A stretch of DNA of 64,000 nt from Mycolicibacterium confluentis (GTDB lineage: Bacteria; Actinomycetota; Actinomycetes; Mycobacteriales; Mycobacteriaceae): the NCBI RefSeq assembly GCF_010729895.1, contig NZ_AP022612.1, forward strand, positions 868,001 through 932,000. Direction: 5' to 3'. Position numbers and translations under genes: made by a program. The notes beneath the pieces are model-generated. The model had not been told where the DNA came from, did no database searches, and saw only the letters and a program-made list of their open reading frames with translations. Shown here in pieces: positions 16,529-26,006 of the stretch. How positions within the stretch are numbered: the stretch's first letter is position 1; each line of letters starts with the position of its first letter.

Positions 16529-17356
16529 ATGTCAGAATGCTCCCCTGTGGAGTCCACTGTCGTGACCGTTGCCGGCGTCCGTTCGCCTGTGCTGGTGGGA
16601 GGTGACGAGAAGGCTCCCGGCGAAGCCGTGGTGTTCGTCCACGGCAACAACGCCGGCGCGCCGTGGACCGCGCTCATGAATCCGATCACCGAGTTCGCAC
16701 GCGCGGTGGCGCCGGAGATGCCCGGGTTCGGGGCCGCGGACAAACCGGCCGACTTCCCCTACACCGTCGACGGCTACGCGCGTCACCTCGACGGCGTGCT
16801 GACCGAACTCGGTGTCACGCGTGCGCATCTGGTGGCGCACGACTTCGGCGGACCATGGGCTCTGGCCTGGGCCGCCGACCACCTGGATCGCGTCGCGAGC
16901 ATCACGCTGATCAACACGCCGGTGGACATCAACCACACGGCCGCCAAGATCTGGCGCACCCCGGTTCTGGCCGACGTGATGCGCGTCGTTATGGGGGAGC
17001 GGTCCACCGCGGCCCTGCTGCGCCGCACCGATCCGCAGGTGCCGGCGCGGGCACTCGACGAGATCGCCCGGCACGCAACGGTTCCCGAGACCTACCGCGC
17101 CGTCGTGCGGCTCTACCGGGCGACGGGACGGGATGCGATCGGGCCGTACGTGGAACGACTCAAACACTTTCCGGGCAACGTCCTGATCATCTGGGGGGAC
17201 GGCGACGCCTACCTCCCGATCGACCAGGCGCGGCGCCAGCAGGAGCTGTTCGCGCATGCCGAGCTCAGGATCGTCCCGGGAGTCGGCCACTGGCCGTGGC
17301 TCGCCGAGCCCGACGTGGTCAGTGACCACCTGACGGCCTTCCTGAGCGAGCAGTGA
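16529..17356 (+). CDS. Alpha/beta hydrolase with an Asp nucleophile elbow (epoxide hydrolase/dehalogenase-like)
   Basis: A 275-residue alpha/beta hydrolase. The oxyanion region is VVFVHGNNAGAPWTA. The nucleophile elbow reads AHDFGGPWAL, so the nucleophile is Asp rather than Ser, as in epoxide hydrolases and haloalkane dehalogenases. The acid is in WGDGDAYLPI and the base His in VGHWPWL near residue 257. The cap lies at about 150-210. The lid Tyr pair of epoxide hydrolases is not certain, so the reaction remains open. Its ATG at 16529 is used, and its stop overlaps the mutT2 start by 4 nt, so the two are coupled. Confidence 0.82.
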   Translation: MSECSPVESTVVTVAGVRSPVLVGGDEKAPGEAVVFVHGNNAGAPWTALMNPITEFARAVAPEMPGFGAADKPADFPYTVDGYARHLDGVLTELGVTRAHLVAHDFGGPWALAWAADHLDRVASITLINTPVDINHTAAKIWRTPVLADVMRVVMGERSTAALLRRTDPQVPARALDEIARHATVPETYRAVVRLYRATGRDAIGPYVERLKHFPGNVLIIWGDGDAYLPIDQARRQQELFAHAELRIVPGVGHWPWLAEPDVVSDHLTAFLSEQ

Positions 17357-17748
17357 CCATGCCGATTCAAGTGGTCGTCGCGGGCGCCCTCATCGCCGAC
17401 GGTGCGCTGCTGGTCGCGCAGCGGGAGCGACCGCCCGCGCTGGCCGGGATGTGGGAACTGCCCGGCGGCAAGGTGGCACCCGGGGAGTCCGACGAGCAGG
17501 CCCTGGCCCGCGAACTGCACGAGGAACTGGGGATCGACGTGACCGTCGGCGCGCGCTTGGGCGCCGACGTCCCGCTCAACGAGAACACCACGCTGCGCGC
17601 CTACCTGGTCACCCTGTCCGACGGCGACCCACACCCGCACGATCACCGTGAACTGCGCTGGGTGCGCAGCGGTGAACTGCACGACCTGCCGTGGGTGCCC
17701 GCCGACACCGCGTGGCTGCCGGATCTCACGGTGGCGCTGGCTGAGTAG
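17353..17748 (+). CDS. mutT2: Nudix hydrolase MutT2 (CTP/dCTP and oxidised nucleotide pyrophosphatase)
   Basis: A 131-residue Nudix protein. The Nudix box starts GGKVAPGESDEQ and ends ARELHEELGID, with all catalytic Glu/Arg residues present. The N-terminus (QVVVAGALIADGALLVAQR) is the usual first strand of MutT-type enzymes. Mycobacterial MutT2 (Rv1160) hydrolyses dCTP, 5-methyl-dCTP and related nucleotides, sanitising the pool. It overlaps the hydrolase gene by 4 nt and precedes narK by 69 bp. Confidence 0.92.
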   Translation: MTMPIQVVVAGALIADGALLVAQRERPPALAGMWELPGGKVAPGESDEQALARELHEELGIDVTVGARLGADVPLNENTTLRAYLVTLSDGDPHPHDHRELRWVRSGELHDLPWVPADTAWLPDLTVALAE

Positions 17749-17773
17749 GCACGGCCGAGACAAGGAAGATTTC

Positions 17774-17785
17774 GTTGAAGTCAAC
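17774..17785. promoter_or_regulatory. Short palindrome upstream of narK
   Basis: GTTGAAGTCAAC is a 12-bp inverted repeat (GTTGA/TCAAC, 2-nt spacer) 32 nt before the narK start, in the only spacer ahead of the nar operon. It might be an operator, but the repeat is short and no known nitrate or oxygen regulator site was recognised. Confidence 0.25.
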
Positions 17786-17817
17786 CCGCGCTGCGCCCGG
17801 AGTGCTTTGCTGAAGGG

Positions 17818-19032
17818 GTGACAACGGCGACCCCGTCGTCCACTTACGCCGGGCAGGGCGTGAACCTTGCACTGGCGACCTGGGTTTCGACGATCAACTT
17901 CTGGGCCTGGAATCTCATCGGGCCCTTGTCGACCACCTACGCCGCTGATCTCTCCCTGAGCAGCACGCAGGCGTCACTGTTGGTCGCGACGCCGATCCTG
18001 GTGGGCTCGCTCGGTCGACTTGTCAGCGGGCCGCTGACCGATCGCTTCGGCGGCCGACGCATGCTCATCGCGGTCACCCTGGCGTCCATCCTGCCCGTGC
18101 TCGCGGTCGGCGCCGCGGGAACCGCGGGGTCGTATCCGCTGCTGCTGGTCTTCGGCTTCTTCCTGGGCGTGGCGGGCACCATTTTCGCGGTCGGCATTCC
18201 GTTCTCCAACAACTGGTACGAACCGTCCCGGCGCGGATTCGCCACCGGCGTGTTCGGGGCCGGCATGGTGGGCACGGCCCTGTCGGCCTTCTTCACCCCC
18301 AGGCTCGTCACCTGGTTCGGCCTGATGGCCACCCACGTCCTCATCGCCGCCGCGCTCGCCGTCACCGCGTTGATCAGTTTCGTCGCGCTCAAGGATGCTC
18401 CGGCCTTCCACACCAACACCGATCCGGTGGCGCCCAAGCTGTTGGCGGCGGCCAAGCTGCGGGTCACCTGGGAGATGTCGTTCCTCTACGCCGTGGTGTT
18501 CGGTGGATTCGTCGCGTTCAGCAACTACCTGCCCACCTACATCAAGACCATCTACGGTTTCTCCCCCGTAGACGCCGGAGCGCGCACCGCGGCGTTTGCA
18601 CTGGCTGCCGTGATCGCCCGCCCCATTGGCGGCGCGCTGGCCGATCGCATCCCACCCAGGACGGTGGTGCTGGCCTCGCTGGGCGGGACGGCAGTCATGG
18701 CGCTCATCGCGGTCACACAACCGCCCGCCGATCTGTGGTCGGCCATCACCTTCACCCTGCTGGCGGTGTTCCTCGGAATCGGCACCGGCGGTGTGTTCGC
18801 CTGGGTCGCCCGACGTGCACCCCGCAAGTCGGTCGGATCGGTCACCGGAATCGTGGCCGCCGCAGGAGGTCTGGGCGGATACTTCCCACCGCTGGTCATG
18901 GGCGCCAGCTACGACCCGGTGGACAACGACTACACGGTCGGACTGCTGCTCCTGGTCGTGACCGCATTGTGCGCCCTGGCCTACACGGCACTGCGATTGT
19001 CGGCGCACGAAGACCAGAAGGACACCTCATGA
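17818..19032 (+). CDS. narK: Nitrate/nitrite transporter NarK
   Basis: A 404-residue MFS protein of 12 helices that takes up nitrate and/or exports nitrite across the plasma membrane. The motif-A-like loop GRLVSGPLTDRFGGRRML lies between helices 2 and 3; nitrate-signature-like Gly-rich segments occur in helix 5 (FGAGMVGTALSAFFTPR) and helix 11 (AAAGGLGGYFPPLVMG). RPIGGALADRIPPRT is a second cytosolic loop. Start GTG 17818. Its stop overlaps the narG ATG (ATGA), so it is the first gene of the nitrate reductase operon. Confidence 0.9.
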   Translation: MTTATPSSTYAGQGVNLALATWVSTINFWAWNLIGPLSTTYAADLSLSSTQASLLVATPILVGSLGRLVSGPLTDRFGGRRMLIAVTLASILPVLAVGAAGTAGSYPLLLVFGFFLGVAGTIFAVGIPFSNNWYEPSRRGFATGVFGAGMVGTALSAFFTPRLVTWFGLMATHVLIAAALAVTALISFVALKDAPAFHTNTDPVAPKLLAAAKLRVTWEMSFLYAVVFGGFVAFSNYLPTYIKTIYGFSPVDAGARTAAFALAAVIARPIGGALADRIPPRTVVLASLGGTAVMALIAVTQPPADLWSAITFTLLAVFLGIGTGGVFAWVARRAPRKSVGSVTGIVAAAGGLGGYFPPLVMGASYDPVDNDYTVGLLLLVVTALCALAYTALRLSAHEDQKDTS

Positions 19033-22000
19033 CCGCACGCATCGGCGGACCCCTCGAAGAGCTGCTGGAGCGCAGTGGGCGGTTCTTCACGCCGGGTCAG
19101 GTCTCCGACGATCTGCGCACCGTCACCCGCACCGGCGGACGCGACGGCGACGTCTTCTACCGCGACCGCTGGAGCCACGACAAGGTGGTGCGCTCCACGC
19201 ACGGCGTCAACTGCACCGGGTCGTGCTCGTGGAAGGTCTACGTCAAGGACGACATCATCACCTGGGAGACCCAGGAGACCGACTATCCGTCGGTCGGTCC
19301 CGACCGCCCGGAGTACGAACCCCGCGGTTGTCCGAGGGGTGCGGCGTTCTCCTGGTACACCTATTCGCCCACTCGGGTGCGTTACCCCTACGCGCGCGGC
19401 GTGCTCATCGACATGTACCGGGAGGCCAAGTCCAGGCTCGGTGATCCCGTGCTGGCATGGGCTGACCTTCAGTCGGATCCGTTGCGCCGCAGTCAGTATC
19501 AGCGCGCCCGGGGGAAGGGCGGCCTGGTGCGGGTGAGCTGGGCCGAGGCCGCCGAGATGATCGCGGCAGCCCACGTCCACACCATCGCCGAGTACGGCCC
19601 CGACCGGGTGGCCGGATTCTCCCCGATTCCGGCCATGTCGATGGTGTCGCACGCCGCCGGCTCGCGTTTCGTGGAACTCCTCGGCGGGGTCATGACCTCG
19701 TTCTATGACTGGTATGCCGACCTGCCGGTGGCCTCACCGCAGGTGTTCGGCGATCAGACCGACGTGCCCGAGTCCGGCGACTGGTGGGACGCCGCCTATC
19801 TGGTCATGTGGGGCTCCAATGTGCCGGTGACCCGGACACCCGATGCGCACTGGATGGCGGAGGTGCGCTACCGCGGCACCAAGGTGGTCTCGGTCAGCCC
19901 GGATTACGCCGACAACACGAAGTTCGCCGACGAATGGATGCCGTGTGCGGCGGGCACCGACGGCGCGCTGGCGATGGCGATGGGCCATGTCCTTCTCACC
20001 GAATGCTTTGTCGAGCAGCGTGTCCCGTTCTTCACCGATTATGTGCGGCAGTTCACCGACCTGCCGTTTCTGGTCAAGATCGAACATCGCGACGGCGCCC
20101 TGGTACCAGGCAAGAACCTGACCGCCGCCGATCTCGGGCACGACGTCGAGAACGCGGCATTCAAACCCGTACTGCTGGACGGGAAGACCGATTCCGTTGC
20201 GGTGCCGCGCGGTTCGCTCGGCTTCCGCTTCGGTGACGACGGCGTGGGGAAATGGAACCTCGACCTCGGCGACATCGTGCCCGCGCTCACCGTCGCCCGC
20301 GCGGACGGGGAGTCAGCGGCGATCCTGCTGCCCAGCTTCGACACCGTCGACGGCCACGGTGCGACCCTGGCGCGTGGGGTGCCCGTCCGTCGCATCGGTG
20401 AGCATCTGGCGTGCACGGTATTCGACCTCATGTTGGCGCAGTACGGTGTCGCGCGTCCCGGTCTGCCGGGCGAGTGGCCCACCGGGTACGACGATGCCGC
20501 GCACCAGTACACCCCGGCCTGGCAGGAGTCGATCACCGGAGTCTCAGCGGCACAGGCCATCCGGGTGGCCCGCGAATTCGCGCGCAACGCCGAGGAGTCC
20601 GGTGGCCGCTCGATGATCATCATGGGGGCAGGCATCTGCCAGTGGTTCCACGGTGACGCCACCTACCGCGCGATCCTGGCGCTGCTGCTGCTGACTGGAT
20701 CGATGGGCCGCAACGGCGGGGGATGGGCGCACTACGTCGGACAGGAGAAGTGCCGGCCCGTGACGGGTTGGTCCACCGTGGCCATGGCGACCGACTGGTC
20801 GCGGCCCCCGAGGCAGATGGCGGGCACCTCCTACTGGTACGCCCACACCGACCAGTGGCGGTACGACGGCTACCGCGCCGATGCGCTCGCCAGTCCGACG
20901 GGCCGGGGCCGCTTCCGCGATCGGCACACCATGGACGTGCTGGCCTCGGCCGCGGCGATGGGATGGAGTCCGTTCTATCCGCAGTTCGACAAGTCAAGCC
21001 TGCAGGTCGCCGACGAGGCGCAGGCCTCCGGCCGCGACCCCGCCGAGTACGTCGCCGAGCAGTTGTCCTCGGGTGCACTGCAATTGGCCGTCACGGACCC
21101 GGACAACCCGCGCAACTGGCCCCGGGTGCTCAACGTCTGGCGGGCCAACCTGCTGGGCTCCTCAAGCAAGGGCAACGAGTACTTCCTGCGGCACCTGCTG
21201 GGCACCACGTCGAACCTGCAGGCCACGCCCGCACCGGAACATGTTCGGCCGAAGGGCATCACCTGGACCGAGGACATTCCTGAAGGCAAGCTCGATCTGC
21301 TGATGTCCGTCGACTTCCGGATGACGTCGACAACCCTGCTGTCCGACGTGGTGCTGCCCGCGGCCACCTGGTACGAGAAGGCGGATCTGTCGAGCACCGA
21401 CATGCACCCCTACGTGCACGCCTTCACCCCTGCGATCGACCCGCCCTGGGAGACCCGGTCGGATTTTGACGCCTTCGGGGCAGTCGCCCGGGCGTTTAGC
21501 ATCCTGGCCGCCAAGCACCTCGGCGTCCGCAGCGACGTCGTCCTCACCACGCTGCAGCACGACACCCCCGCGGCCATGGCCTGCCCCGGTGGTGCCGAGA
21601 ATGACTGGCGCGCCAGCGGAGCGGTGCCGGTACCGGGGAAGACGATGGGGCCGGTGGCCGTCGTGGAGCGCGATTACGCCGCGATCTTCGACAAGTGGTC
21701 GACACTGGGACCGCTGACCGAACGATTGGGGTTGACCACCAAGGGCATCACCACGCATCCGGACGTCGAGGTCGAACAGCTGGCCGCCAAGTTCGGGGTG
21801 CTGAGTTCCGGTGTGGCTCAGGGCCGCCCGGCGATCACGACGGCCGAGCGGATGGCCGATGTCATTCTCGCCCTGTCGGGTACATCCAACGGCCGGCTGG
21901 CGGTGCAGGGTTTCCGCGAACTCGAGCGTCGCACGGGACGCCAACTCGTGCACCTGGCCGAGGGCAGCGAGGAGCGCCGAATCACCTACGCCGACACCCA

Positions 22001-22703
22001 GGCCCGCCCGGTTCCGGTGATCACGAGCCCGGAATGGTCGGGGAGCGAGACCGGGGGCCGCCGCTACGCGCCGTTCACCGTGAACATCGAAGGACTCAAA
22101 CCCTTCCACACGCTCACCGGGCGAATGCACTTCTACCTCGACCACGACTGGCTCGAGGAGCTCGGTGAGCAGCTTCCCGTCTATCGGCCGCCGTTGGACA
22201 TCGCGAGGCTCTTCGGGGAGCCGGAACTCGGGACCACCGGGGCCCTGGGGTTGACCGTGCGGTATCTGACCCCGCATTCCAAATGGTCCATTCACTCCGA
22301 GTACCAGGACAACCTGTTAATGCTGTCGCTGTCGCGGGGCGGGCCGACGATGTGGATGTCGCCCGCCGATGCCGCGAAGATCGACGTGAGCGACAACGAC
22401 TGGGTCGAGGCCGTGAACCGCAACGGCGTCGTGGTGTGCCGCGCCGTGGTGAGCCACCGCATGCCGGACGGTGTCGTCTTCGTCTATCACGCGCAGGAGC
22501 GCACGATCGATGTGCCGTTGACCGAGACCACCGGAACCCGTGGCGGCATCCACAATTCGCTGACCAGGCTGCTGATCAAGCCCAGCCATCTGGCCGGCGG
22601 ATACGCCCAGACGGCGTATGCGTTCAACTACCTCGGGCCCACCGGCAACCAGCGCGACGAGGTCACCATGGTGCGCCGTCGCTCGCAGGAGGTGACGTAC
22701 TGA
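19029..22703 (+). CDS. narG: Respiratory nitrate reductase alpha subunit NarG
   Basis: A 1224-residue molybdopterin enzyme that reduces nitrate to nitrite with electrons passed through NarH from quinol. The N-terminal FS0 [4Fe-4S] ligands are visible as His58, Cys62 and Cys66 (THGVNCTGSC) and Cys101 (EPRGCPRG). The Mo-ligand Asp lies in SFYDWYADLP, and the C-terminal MGD-binding part has ISPADAAKIDV-like and GNQRDEVTMV segments. There is no Tat signal cleaved, as normal for cytosol-facing NarG. The open frame starts much further upstream inside narK; ATG 19029 overlapping the narK stop is the true start. Full length. Confidence 0.96.
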   Translation: MTARIGGPLEELLERSGRFFTPGQVSDDLRTVTRTGGRDGDVFYRDRWSHDKVVRSTHGVNCTGSCSWKVYVKDDIITWETQETDYPSVGPDRPEYEPRGCPRGAAFSWYTYSPTRVRYPYARGVLIDMYREAKSRLGDPVLAWADLQSDPLRRSQYQRARGKGGLVRVSWAEAAEMIAAAHVHTIAEYGPDRVAGFSPIPAMSMVSHAAGSRFVELLGGVMTSFYDWYADLPVASPQVFGDQTDVPESGDWWDAAYLVMWGSNVPVTRTPDAHWMAEVRYRGTKVVSVSPDYADNTKFADEWMPCAAGTDGALAMAMGHVLLTECFVEQRVPFFTDYVRQFTDLPFLVKIEHRDGALVPGKNLTAADLGHDVENAAFKPVLLDGKTDSVAVPRGSLGFRFGDDGVGKWNLDLGDIVPALTVARADGESAAILLPSFDTVDGHGATLARGVPVRRIGEHLACTVFDLMLAQYGVARPGLPGEWPTGYDDAAHQYTPAWQESITGVSAAQAIRVAREFARNAEESGGRSMIIMGAGICQWFHGDATYRAILALLLLTGSMGRNGGGWAHYVGQEKCRPVTGWSTVAMATDWSRPPRQMAGTSYWYAHTDQWRYDGYRADALASPTGRGRFRDRHTMDVLASAAAMGWSPFYPQFDKSSLQVADEAQASGRDPAEYVAEQLSSGALQLAVTDPDNPRNWPRVLNVWRANLLGSSSKGNEYFLRHLLGTTSNLQATPAPEHVRPKGITWTEDIPEGKLDLLMSVDFRMTSTTLLSDVVLPAATWYEKADLSSTDMHPYVHAFTPAIDPPWETRSDFDAFGAVARAFSILAAKHLGVRSDVVLTTLQHDTPAAMACPGGAENDWRASGAVPVPGKTMGPVAVVERDYAAIFDKWSTLGPLTERLGLTTKGITTHPDVEVEQLAAKFGVLSSGVAQGRPAITTAERMADVILALSGTSNGRLAVQGFRELERRTGRQLVHLAEGSEERRITYADTQARPVPVITSPEWSGSETGGRRYAPFTVNIEGLKPFHTLTGRMHFYLDHDWLEELGEQLPVYRPPLDIARLFGEPELGTTGALGLTVRYLTPHSKWSIHSEYQDNLLMLSLSRGGPTMWMSPADAAKIDVSDNDWVEAVNRNGVVVCRAVVSHRMPDGVVFVYHAQERTIDVPLTETTGTRGGIHNSLTRLLIKPSHLAGGYAQTAYAFNYLGPTGNQRDEVTMVRRRSQEVTY

Positions 22704-24352
22704 TGCGTGTCATGGCTCAGATGGCGATGGTGATGAACCTCGACAAGTGCATCGGCTGCCACACCTGCTCAGTGACCTGCAAACAGGCCTGGACCAATCG
22801 CGCGGGCACCGAGTACGTCTGGTTCAACAACGTCGAAACCCGCCCCGGCCTGGGCTATCCGCGCACCTATGAGGACCAGGATCGTTGGCGAGGCGGATGG
22901 GTCCGAGATCGCAGGGGCCGGCTGAGATTGCGTGACGGCGGCAGGCTGGCCAAACTGGCGCGGATCTTCTCCAATCCGAAGTTGCCGTCCATCGACGACT
23001 ACTACGAACCGTGGACCTACGACTACGAGAACCTGACCTCGGCCCCGCTGGGGGAACACATTCCGGTCGCGGCGCCCCGCAGCCTGATCAGCGGCAAGCC
23101 GATGAAGGTGTCGTGGTCGGCCAACTGGGACGACGACCTGGGGGGCTCACCGGAGATCGTGCCGCATGACCCGGTGCTCAAGCAGGTCAGCGAGCAGGTC
23201 AGGTTGGAACTCGAAGAGACCTTCATGTTCTATCTGCCGCGCATCTGCGAGCACTGCCTGAATCCGTCCTGTGTGGCGTCCTGCCCGTCTGGTGCGATGT
23301 ACAAGCGCAGCGAGGACGGGATCGTTCTGGTCGACCAGGACCGGTGCCGCGGTTGGCGGATGTGCGTCTCTGGATGCCCTTACAAGAAAGTGTATTTCAA
23401 CCACAAGACCGGCAAGGCCGAGAAGTGCACGCTGTGCTACCCGCGCATCGAGGTCGGCCTGCCGACGGTGTGTTCGGAGACGTGCGTCGGACGCCTGCGC
23501 TACCTGGGTCTGGTGTTCTACGACGTCGACCGCGTCCTGGAGGCCGCCTCCGTCGCCGACGAGAAGGACCTCTACGAGGCGCAGCGCGAGATCCTGCTGG
23601 ACCCCAACGACCCTCAGGTGATCGCGGGCGCCCGCGCCGAGGGCATCTCCCCCGAGTGGATCGCGGCGGCCCAGCGCTCACCGGTGTATGCGCTGATCAA
23701 CACCTACCGGGTCGCGTTGCCTCTGCATCCGGAGTTCCGCACCGTGCCGATGGTTTGGTACATCCCGCCGCTGTCGCCCGTGGTCGACGCCGTCAGCCGT
23801 GACGGACACGACGGAGAGGACATCGGCAACCTGTTCGGCGCCCTTGAGGCGCTGCGCATTCCGATCGAGTACCTGGCCGGGCTGTTCACCGCGGGGGACA
23901 CGGCCCCGGTCGAGGCCGTGTTGCGGCGACTGGCGGCGATGCGGTCCTACATGCGTGACATCAACCTCGGCCGTGAGACCCAGGCGCACATTCCGGCCGC
24001 GGTGGGTATGACCGAACAGCAGATCTACGACATGTATCGACTGCTGGCGATCGCGAAGTACGACGAGCGCTACGTCATCCCCAGTGCCTACGCCCCGACA
24101 GGGGCGCCGGTCGAGGAACCCGCCTGCTCACTGGATTTCGACGGCGGTCCCGGCATGTACGCATCCGGTCCGTTCGGTGAGGCCAGCGGCGTGCCGGTGC
24201 CGGTGGCGGTGGAAACCTTCCACGCCCTTCAGCGCCGGCAGACCACCGGCGAGATGGCCGCCAACGCCAGCAGGCCGTCGCGGCTCAATCTGCTCAACTG
24301 GGACGGCCGCGGTGCGCCACCCGGGTTGTTCCCGGACGGAGGACAGCGATGA
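22703..24352 (+). CDS. narH: Nitrate reductase beta subunit NarH (Fe-S electron transfer)
   Basis: A 549-residue subunit with four Fe-S clusters that carries electrons from NarI haems to NarG. Ligand motifs: CIGCHTCSVTC near residue 16, CEHCLNPSCVASC about 185, CRGWRMCVSGC about 215 and CTLCYPRI about 243. The Trp in CRGWRMC replaces a cysteine, which is normal in NarH and yields a [3Fe-4S] centre. The ATG at 22703 overlaps the narG stop by one base; the frame is open further upstream but reads through narG. The stop overlaps the narJ start by 4 nt. Confidence 0.96.
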   Translation: MRVMAQMAMVMNLDKCIGCHTCSVTCKQAWTNRAGTEYVWFNNVETRPGLGYPRTYEDQDRWRGGWVRDRRGRLRLRDGGRLAKLARIFSNPKLPSIDDYYEPWTYDYENLTSAPLGEHIPVAAPRSLISGKPMKVSWSANWDDDLGGSPEIVPHDPVLKQVSEQVRLELEETFMFYLPRICEHCLNPSCVASCPSGAMYKRSEDGIVLVDQDRCRGWRMCVSGCPYKKVYFNHKTGKAEKCTLCYPRIEVGLPTVCSETCVGRLRYLGLVFYDVDRVLEAASVADEKDLYEAQREILLDPNDPQVIAGARAEGISPEWIAAAQRSPVYALINTYRVALPLHPEFRTVPMVWYIPPLSPVVDAVSRDGHDGEDIGNLFGALEALRIPIEYLAGLFTAGDTAPVEAVLRRLAAMRSYMRDINLGRETQAHIPAAVGMTEQQIYDMYRLLAIAKYDERYVIPSAYAPTGAPVEEPACSLDFDGGPGMYASGPFGEASGVPVPVAVETFHALQRRQTTGEMAANASRPSRLNLLNWDGRGAPPGLFPDGGQR

Positions 24353-25002
24353 GGCTGGGGCGCAGGCGCGCAGTGACGTCGACGGATCGCGCGGTATGGC
24401 AGGCGGCCTCGCTGCTGCTGACCTATCCCGACGAGGGGCACAGCGCCCGTTTGCAGGTGGTGACGCAGCTTCTCGACCATGTGCCGGGCTGTGCCCGCGA
24501 CCTTCTGGTGCGTGCGCACACCGCGCTGATCAGCCGCGGTTCGCGGCAGGCCGCCGAAGACTATGTCGAGACGTTCGACCTGAATCGGCACGCCACGCTG
24601 TACCTCACCTACTGGACCGCGGGGGACACCAGGCGCCGTGGTGCCGCGATGCACGAATTCGCCGCTGTGTACCGGACTTCCGGAGCGGACGCGCCCAAAA
24701 AGGAGTCGCCCGACCACCTTCCGGTGCTGCTCGAGTTCGCCGCCCGGGTGGATCCCGAGGCAGGGCTGCGTCTGCTCACCGAACATCGGGTGCCGCTTGA
24801 CGTGGTGCGCGCGGCCCTGACCGAGCGCGGCTCACCCTATGGTGACGTGCTCGCCGCGGTGTGTTCGACGCTGCCTGCGGCCGGCGACCAGGACGTGCAG
24901 CTGGCTCGGAGACTGGCCGCGGCCGGGCCGCCCGTCGAAGCCGTTGGGCTGGAGCCGTTCACGCTGACCGTGCCGCCCAGACGAACCGAGAAGGTGCCAT
25001 AG
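24349..25002 (+). CDS. narJ: Nitrate reductase assembly chaperone NarJ
   Basis: A 217-residue all-helical NarJ/TorD-type chaperone needed for molybdenum cofactor insertion into NarG and for holding the apoenzyme. Features: VWQAASLLLTYPDEG, then YVETFDLNRHATLYLTYWTAG, which is the conserved centre of the family, and DHLPVLLEFAA. The ATG at 24349 overlaps the narH stop (ATGA). A short basic lead (MRLGRRRAVTS) precedes the conserved region. Confidence 0.94.
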   Translation: MRLGRRRAVTSTDRAVWQAASLLLTYPDEGHSARLQVVTQLLDHVPGCARDLLVRAHTALISRGSRQAAEDYVETFDLNRHATLYLTYWTAGDTRRRGAAMHEFAAVYRTSGADAPKKESPDHLPVLLEFAARVDPEAGLRLLTEHRVPLDVVRAALTERGSPYGDVLAAVCSTLPAAGDQDVQLARRLAAAGPPVEAVGLEPFTLTVPPRRTEKVP

Positions 25003-25004
25003 CC

Positions 25005-25730
25005 ATGGGTGCTGTCTTCTGGGATGTGATCCCGTACGTGACGCTGGCCGTCGTGATCGTCGGAAGCTGGTGGCGCTACCGCTACGACAAGTTCGGGTGG
25101 ACCACCCGCTCGTCGCAGCTCTACGAATCGCGACTGCTGCGGATCGGCAGCCCGATGTTCCACTTCGGCATCCTGGTGGTCATCATCGGCCACGTGATCG
25201 GCCTGGTGATCCCTGAATCCTGGACGCGTGCGCTGGGCCTGAGCGAGTACGCCTATCACCTCCAGGCCGTCATCCTGGGGTCCATCGCCGGCATCGCCAC
25301 GCTGGTGGGCATCGTGCTGCTGGTGTATCGGCGCCGCACCACCGGTCCGGTGTTCATGGCGACCACGCGCAACGACAAGCTGATGTACGCGGTGCTGGTG
25401 GCCGCGATCGTGGCGGGCCTGTGCGCCACCGCGCTGGGATCGGGGCTCGTCGGCGAGCCCTACAACTACCGGGAGTCGGTGTCGGTGTGGTTCCGGTCGA
25501 TCTGGGTGCTGGACCCGCGCGGCGACCTGATGGCGGGTGCGCCCATCTACTACCAGGTGCACGTCCTCATCGGGTTGGCGCTGTTCTGCCTGTGGCCGTT
25601 CACCAGGCTTGTGCACGCGTTCAGCGCCCCGTTCGCGTACCTGTTCCGGCCCTACATCGTCTATCGGACCCGTGATGCAGCCCGACCGACCGAACTGGTC
25701 GGCTCCCGGCCGCATCGCCGCGGTTGGTGA
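25005..25730 (+). CDS. narI: Nitrate reductase gamma subunit NarI (cytochrome b)
   Basis: A 241-residue membrane cytochrome b with five transmembrane helices that oxidises menaquinol and passes electrons to NarH. The likely haem ligands are His pairs in MFHFGILVVIIGHVIG (helix 2) and YYQVHVLIGLALFC plus TRLVHAFSAPF (helix 5). ATG 25005 lies 2 nt after the narJ stop with AAGGTG upstream. The longer open frame is a shadow over narJ. It completes the narGHJI set in the standard order. Confidence 0.95.
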   Translation: MGAVFWDVIPYVTLAVVIVGSWWRYRYDKFGWTTRSSQLYESRLLRIGSPMFHFGILVVIIGHVIGLVIPESWTRALGLSEYAYHLQAVILGSIAGIATLVGIVLLVYRRRTTGPVFMATTRNDKLMYAVLVAAIVAGLCATALGSGLVGEPYNYRESVSVWFRSIWVLDPRGDLMAGAPIYYQVHVLIGLALFCLWPFTRLVHAFSAPFAYLFRPYIVYRTRDAARPTELVGSRPHRRGW

Positions 25731-25742
25731 CGGTGGGCAGGG

Positions 25743-26006
25743 TCAGTAATGCAGCGAGTCCGCCAGCACTCGCACGGGCGCGCGACGATGGTGCGCGGCA
25801 TATAACGGGTGCATCAGCGCCGGGTGCCTGCAGTGCGGGCACGACGTCGGTGAGGAATTCACCGCCGATCCGGTGAGGTGATGACACTCACTGCAATGCA
25901 CCACATAGAACCCGCCCATCCAATTGAGCAGGCCCAGATAGATGGCCAATGTTGCGGCGAATCCGACGAACGCGATGACCGCAAGCGCTATAGCCGTGAC
26001 GACCAT
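25743..26006 (-). CDS. Small membrane-anchored zinc-ribbon-like protein (87 aa)
   Basis: The ATG at 26006 follows a perfect GGAGG 7 nt upstream. Residues 4-24 form one transmembrane helix (AIALAVIAFVGFAATLAIYL). After FYVVHCSECHHL comes a second pair in TSCPHCRHPAL, giving CxxC-x(14)-CxxC with extra His residues, which suggests a zinc ribbon or a metal site. The rest is basic. It is not recognised as a named family. It lies convergent to narI (12-bp gap) and is separated from the Cys-rich gene at 26145 by a 138-bp promoter region. It could sense or bind metal at the membrane, but this is only a guess from structure. Confidence 0.65.
   Translation of the reverse strand: MVVTAIALAVIAFVGFAATLAIYLGLLNWMGGFYVVHCSECHHLTGSAVNSSPTSCPHCRHPALMHPLYAAHHRRAPVRVLADSLHY

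Noticed and set aside
18735..19028. Long in-frame N-terminal extension of narG
   Set aside because: It overlaps the narK coding region in another frame; the ATG at 19029 overlapping the narK stop gives the normal NarG N-terminus.
23340..23375. Apparent loss of a cysteine in a NarH cluster motif (CRGWRMC)
   Set aside because: The Trp at this position is normal in NarH and yields the [3Fe-4S] cluster.
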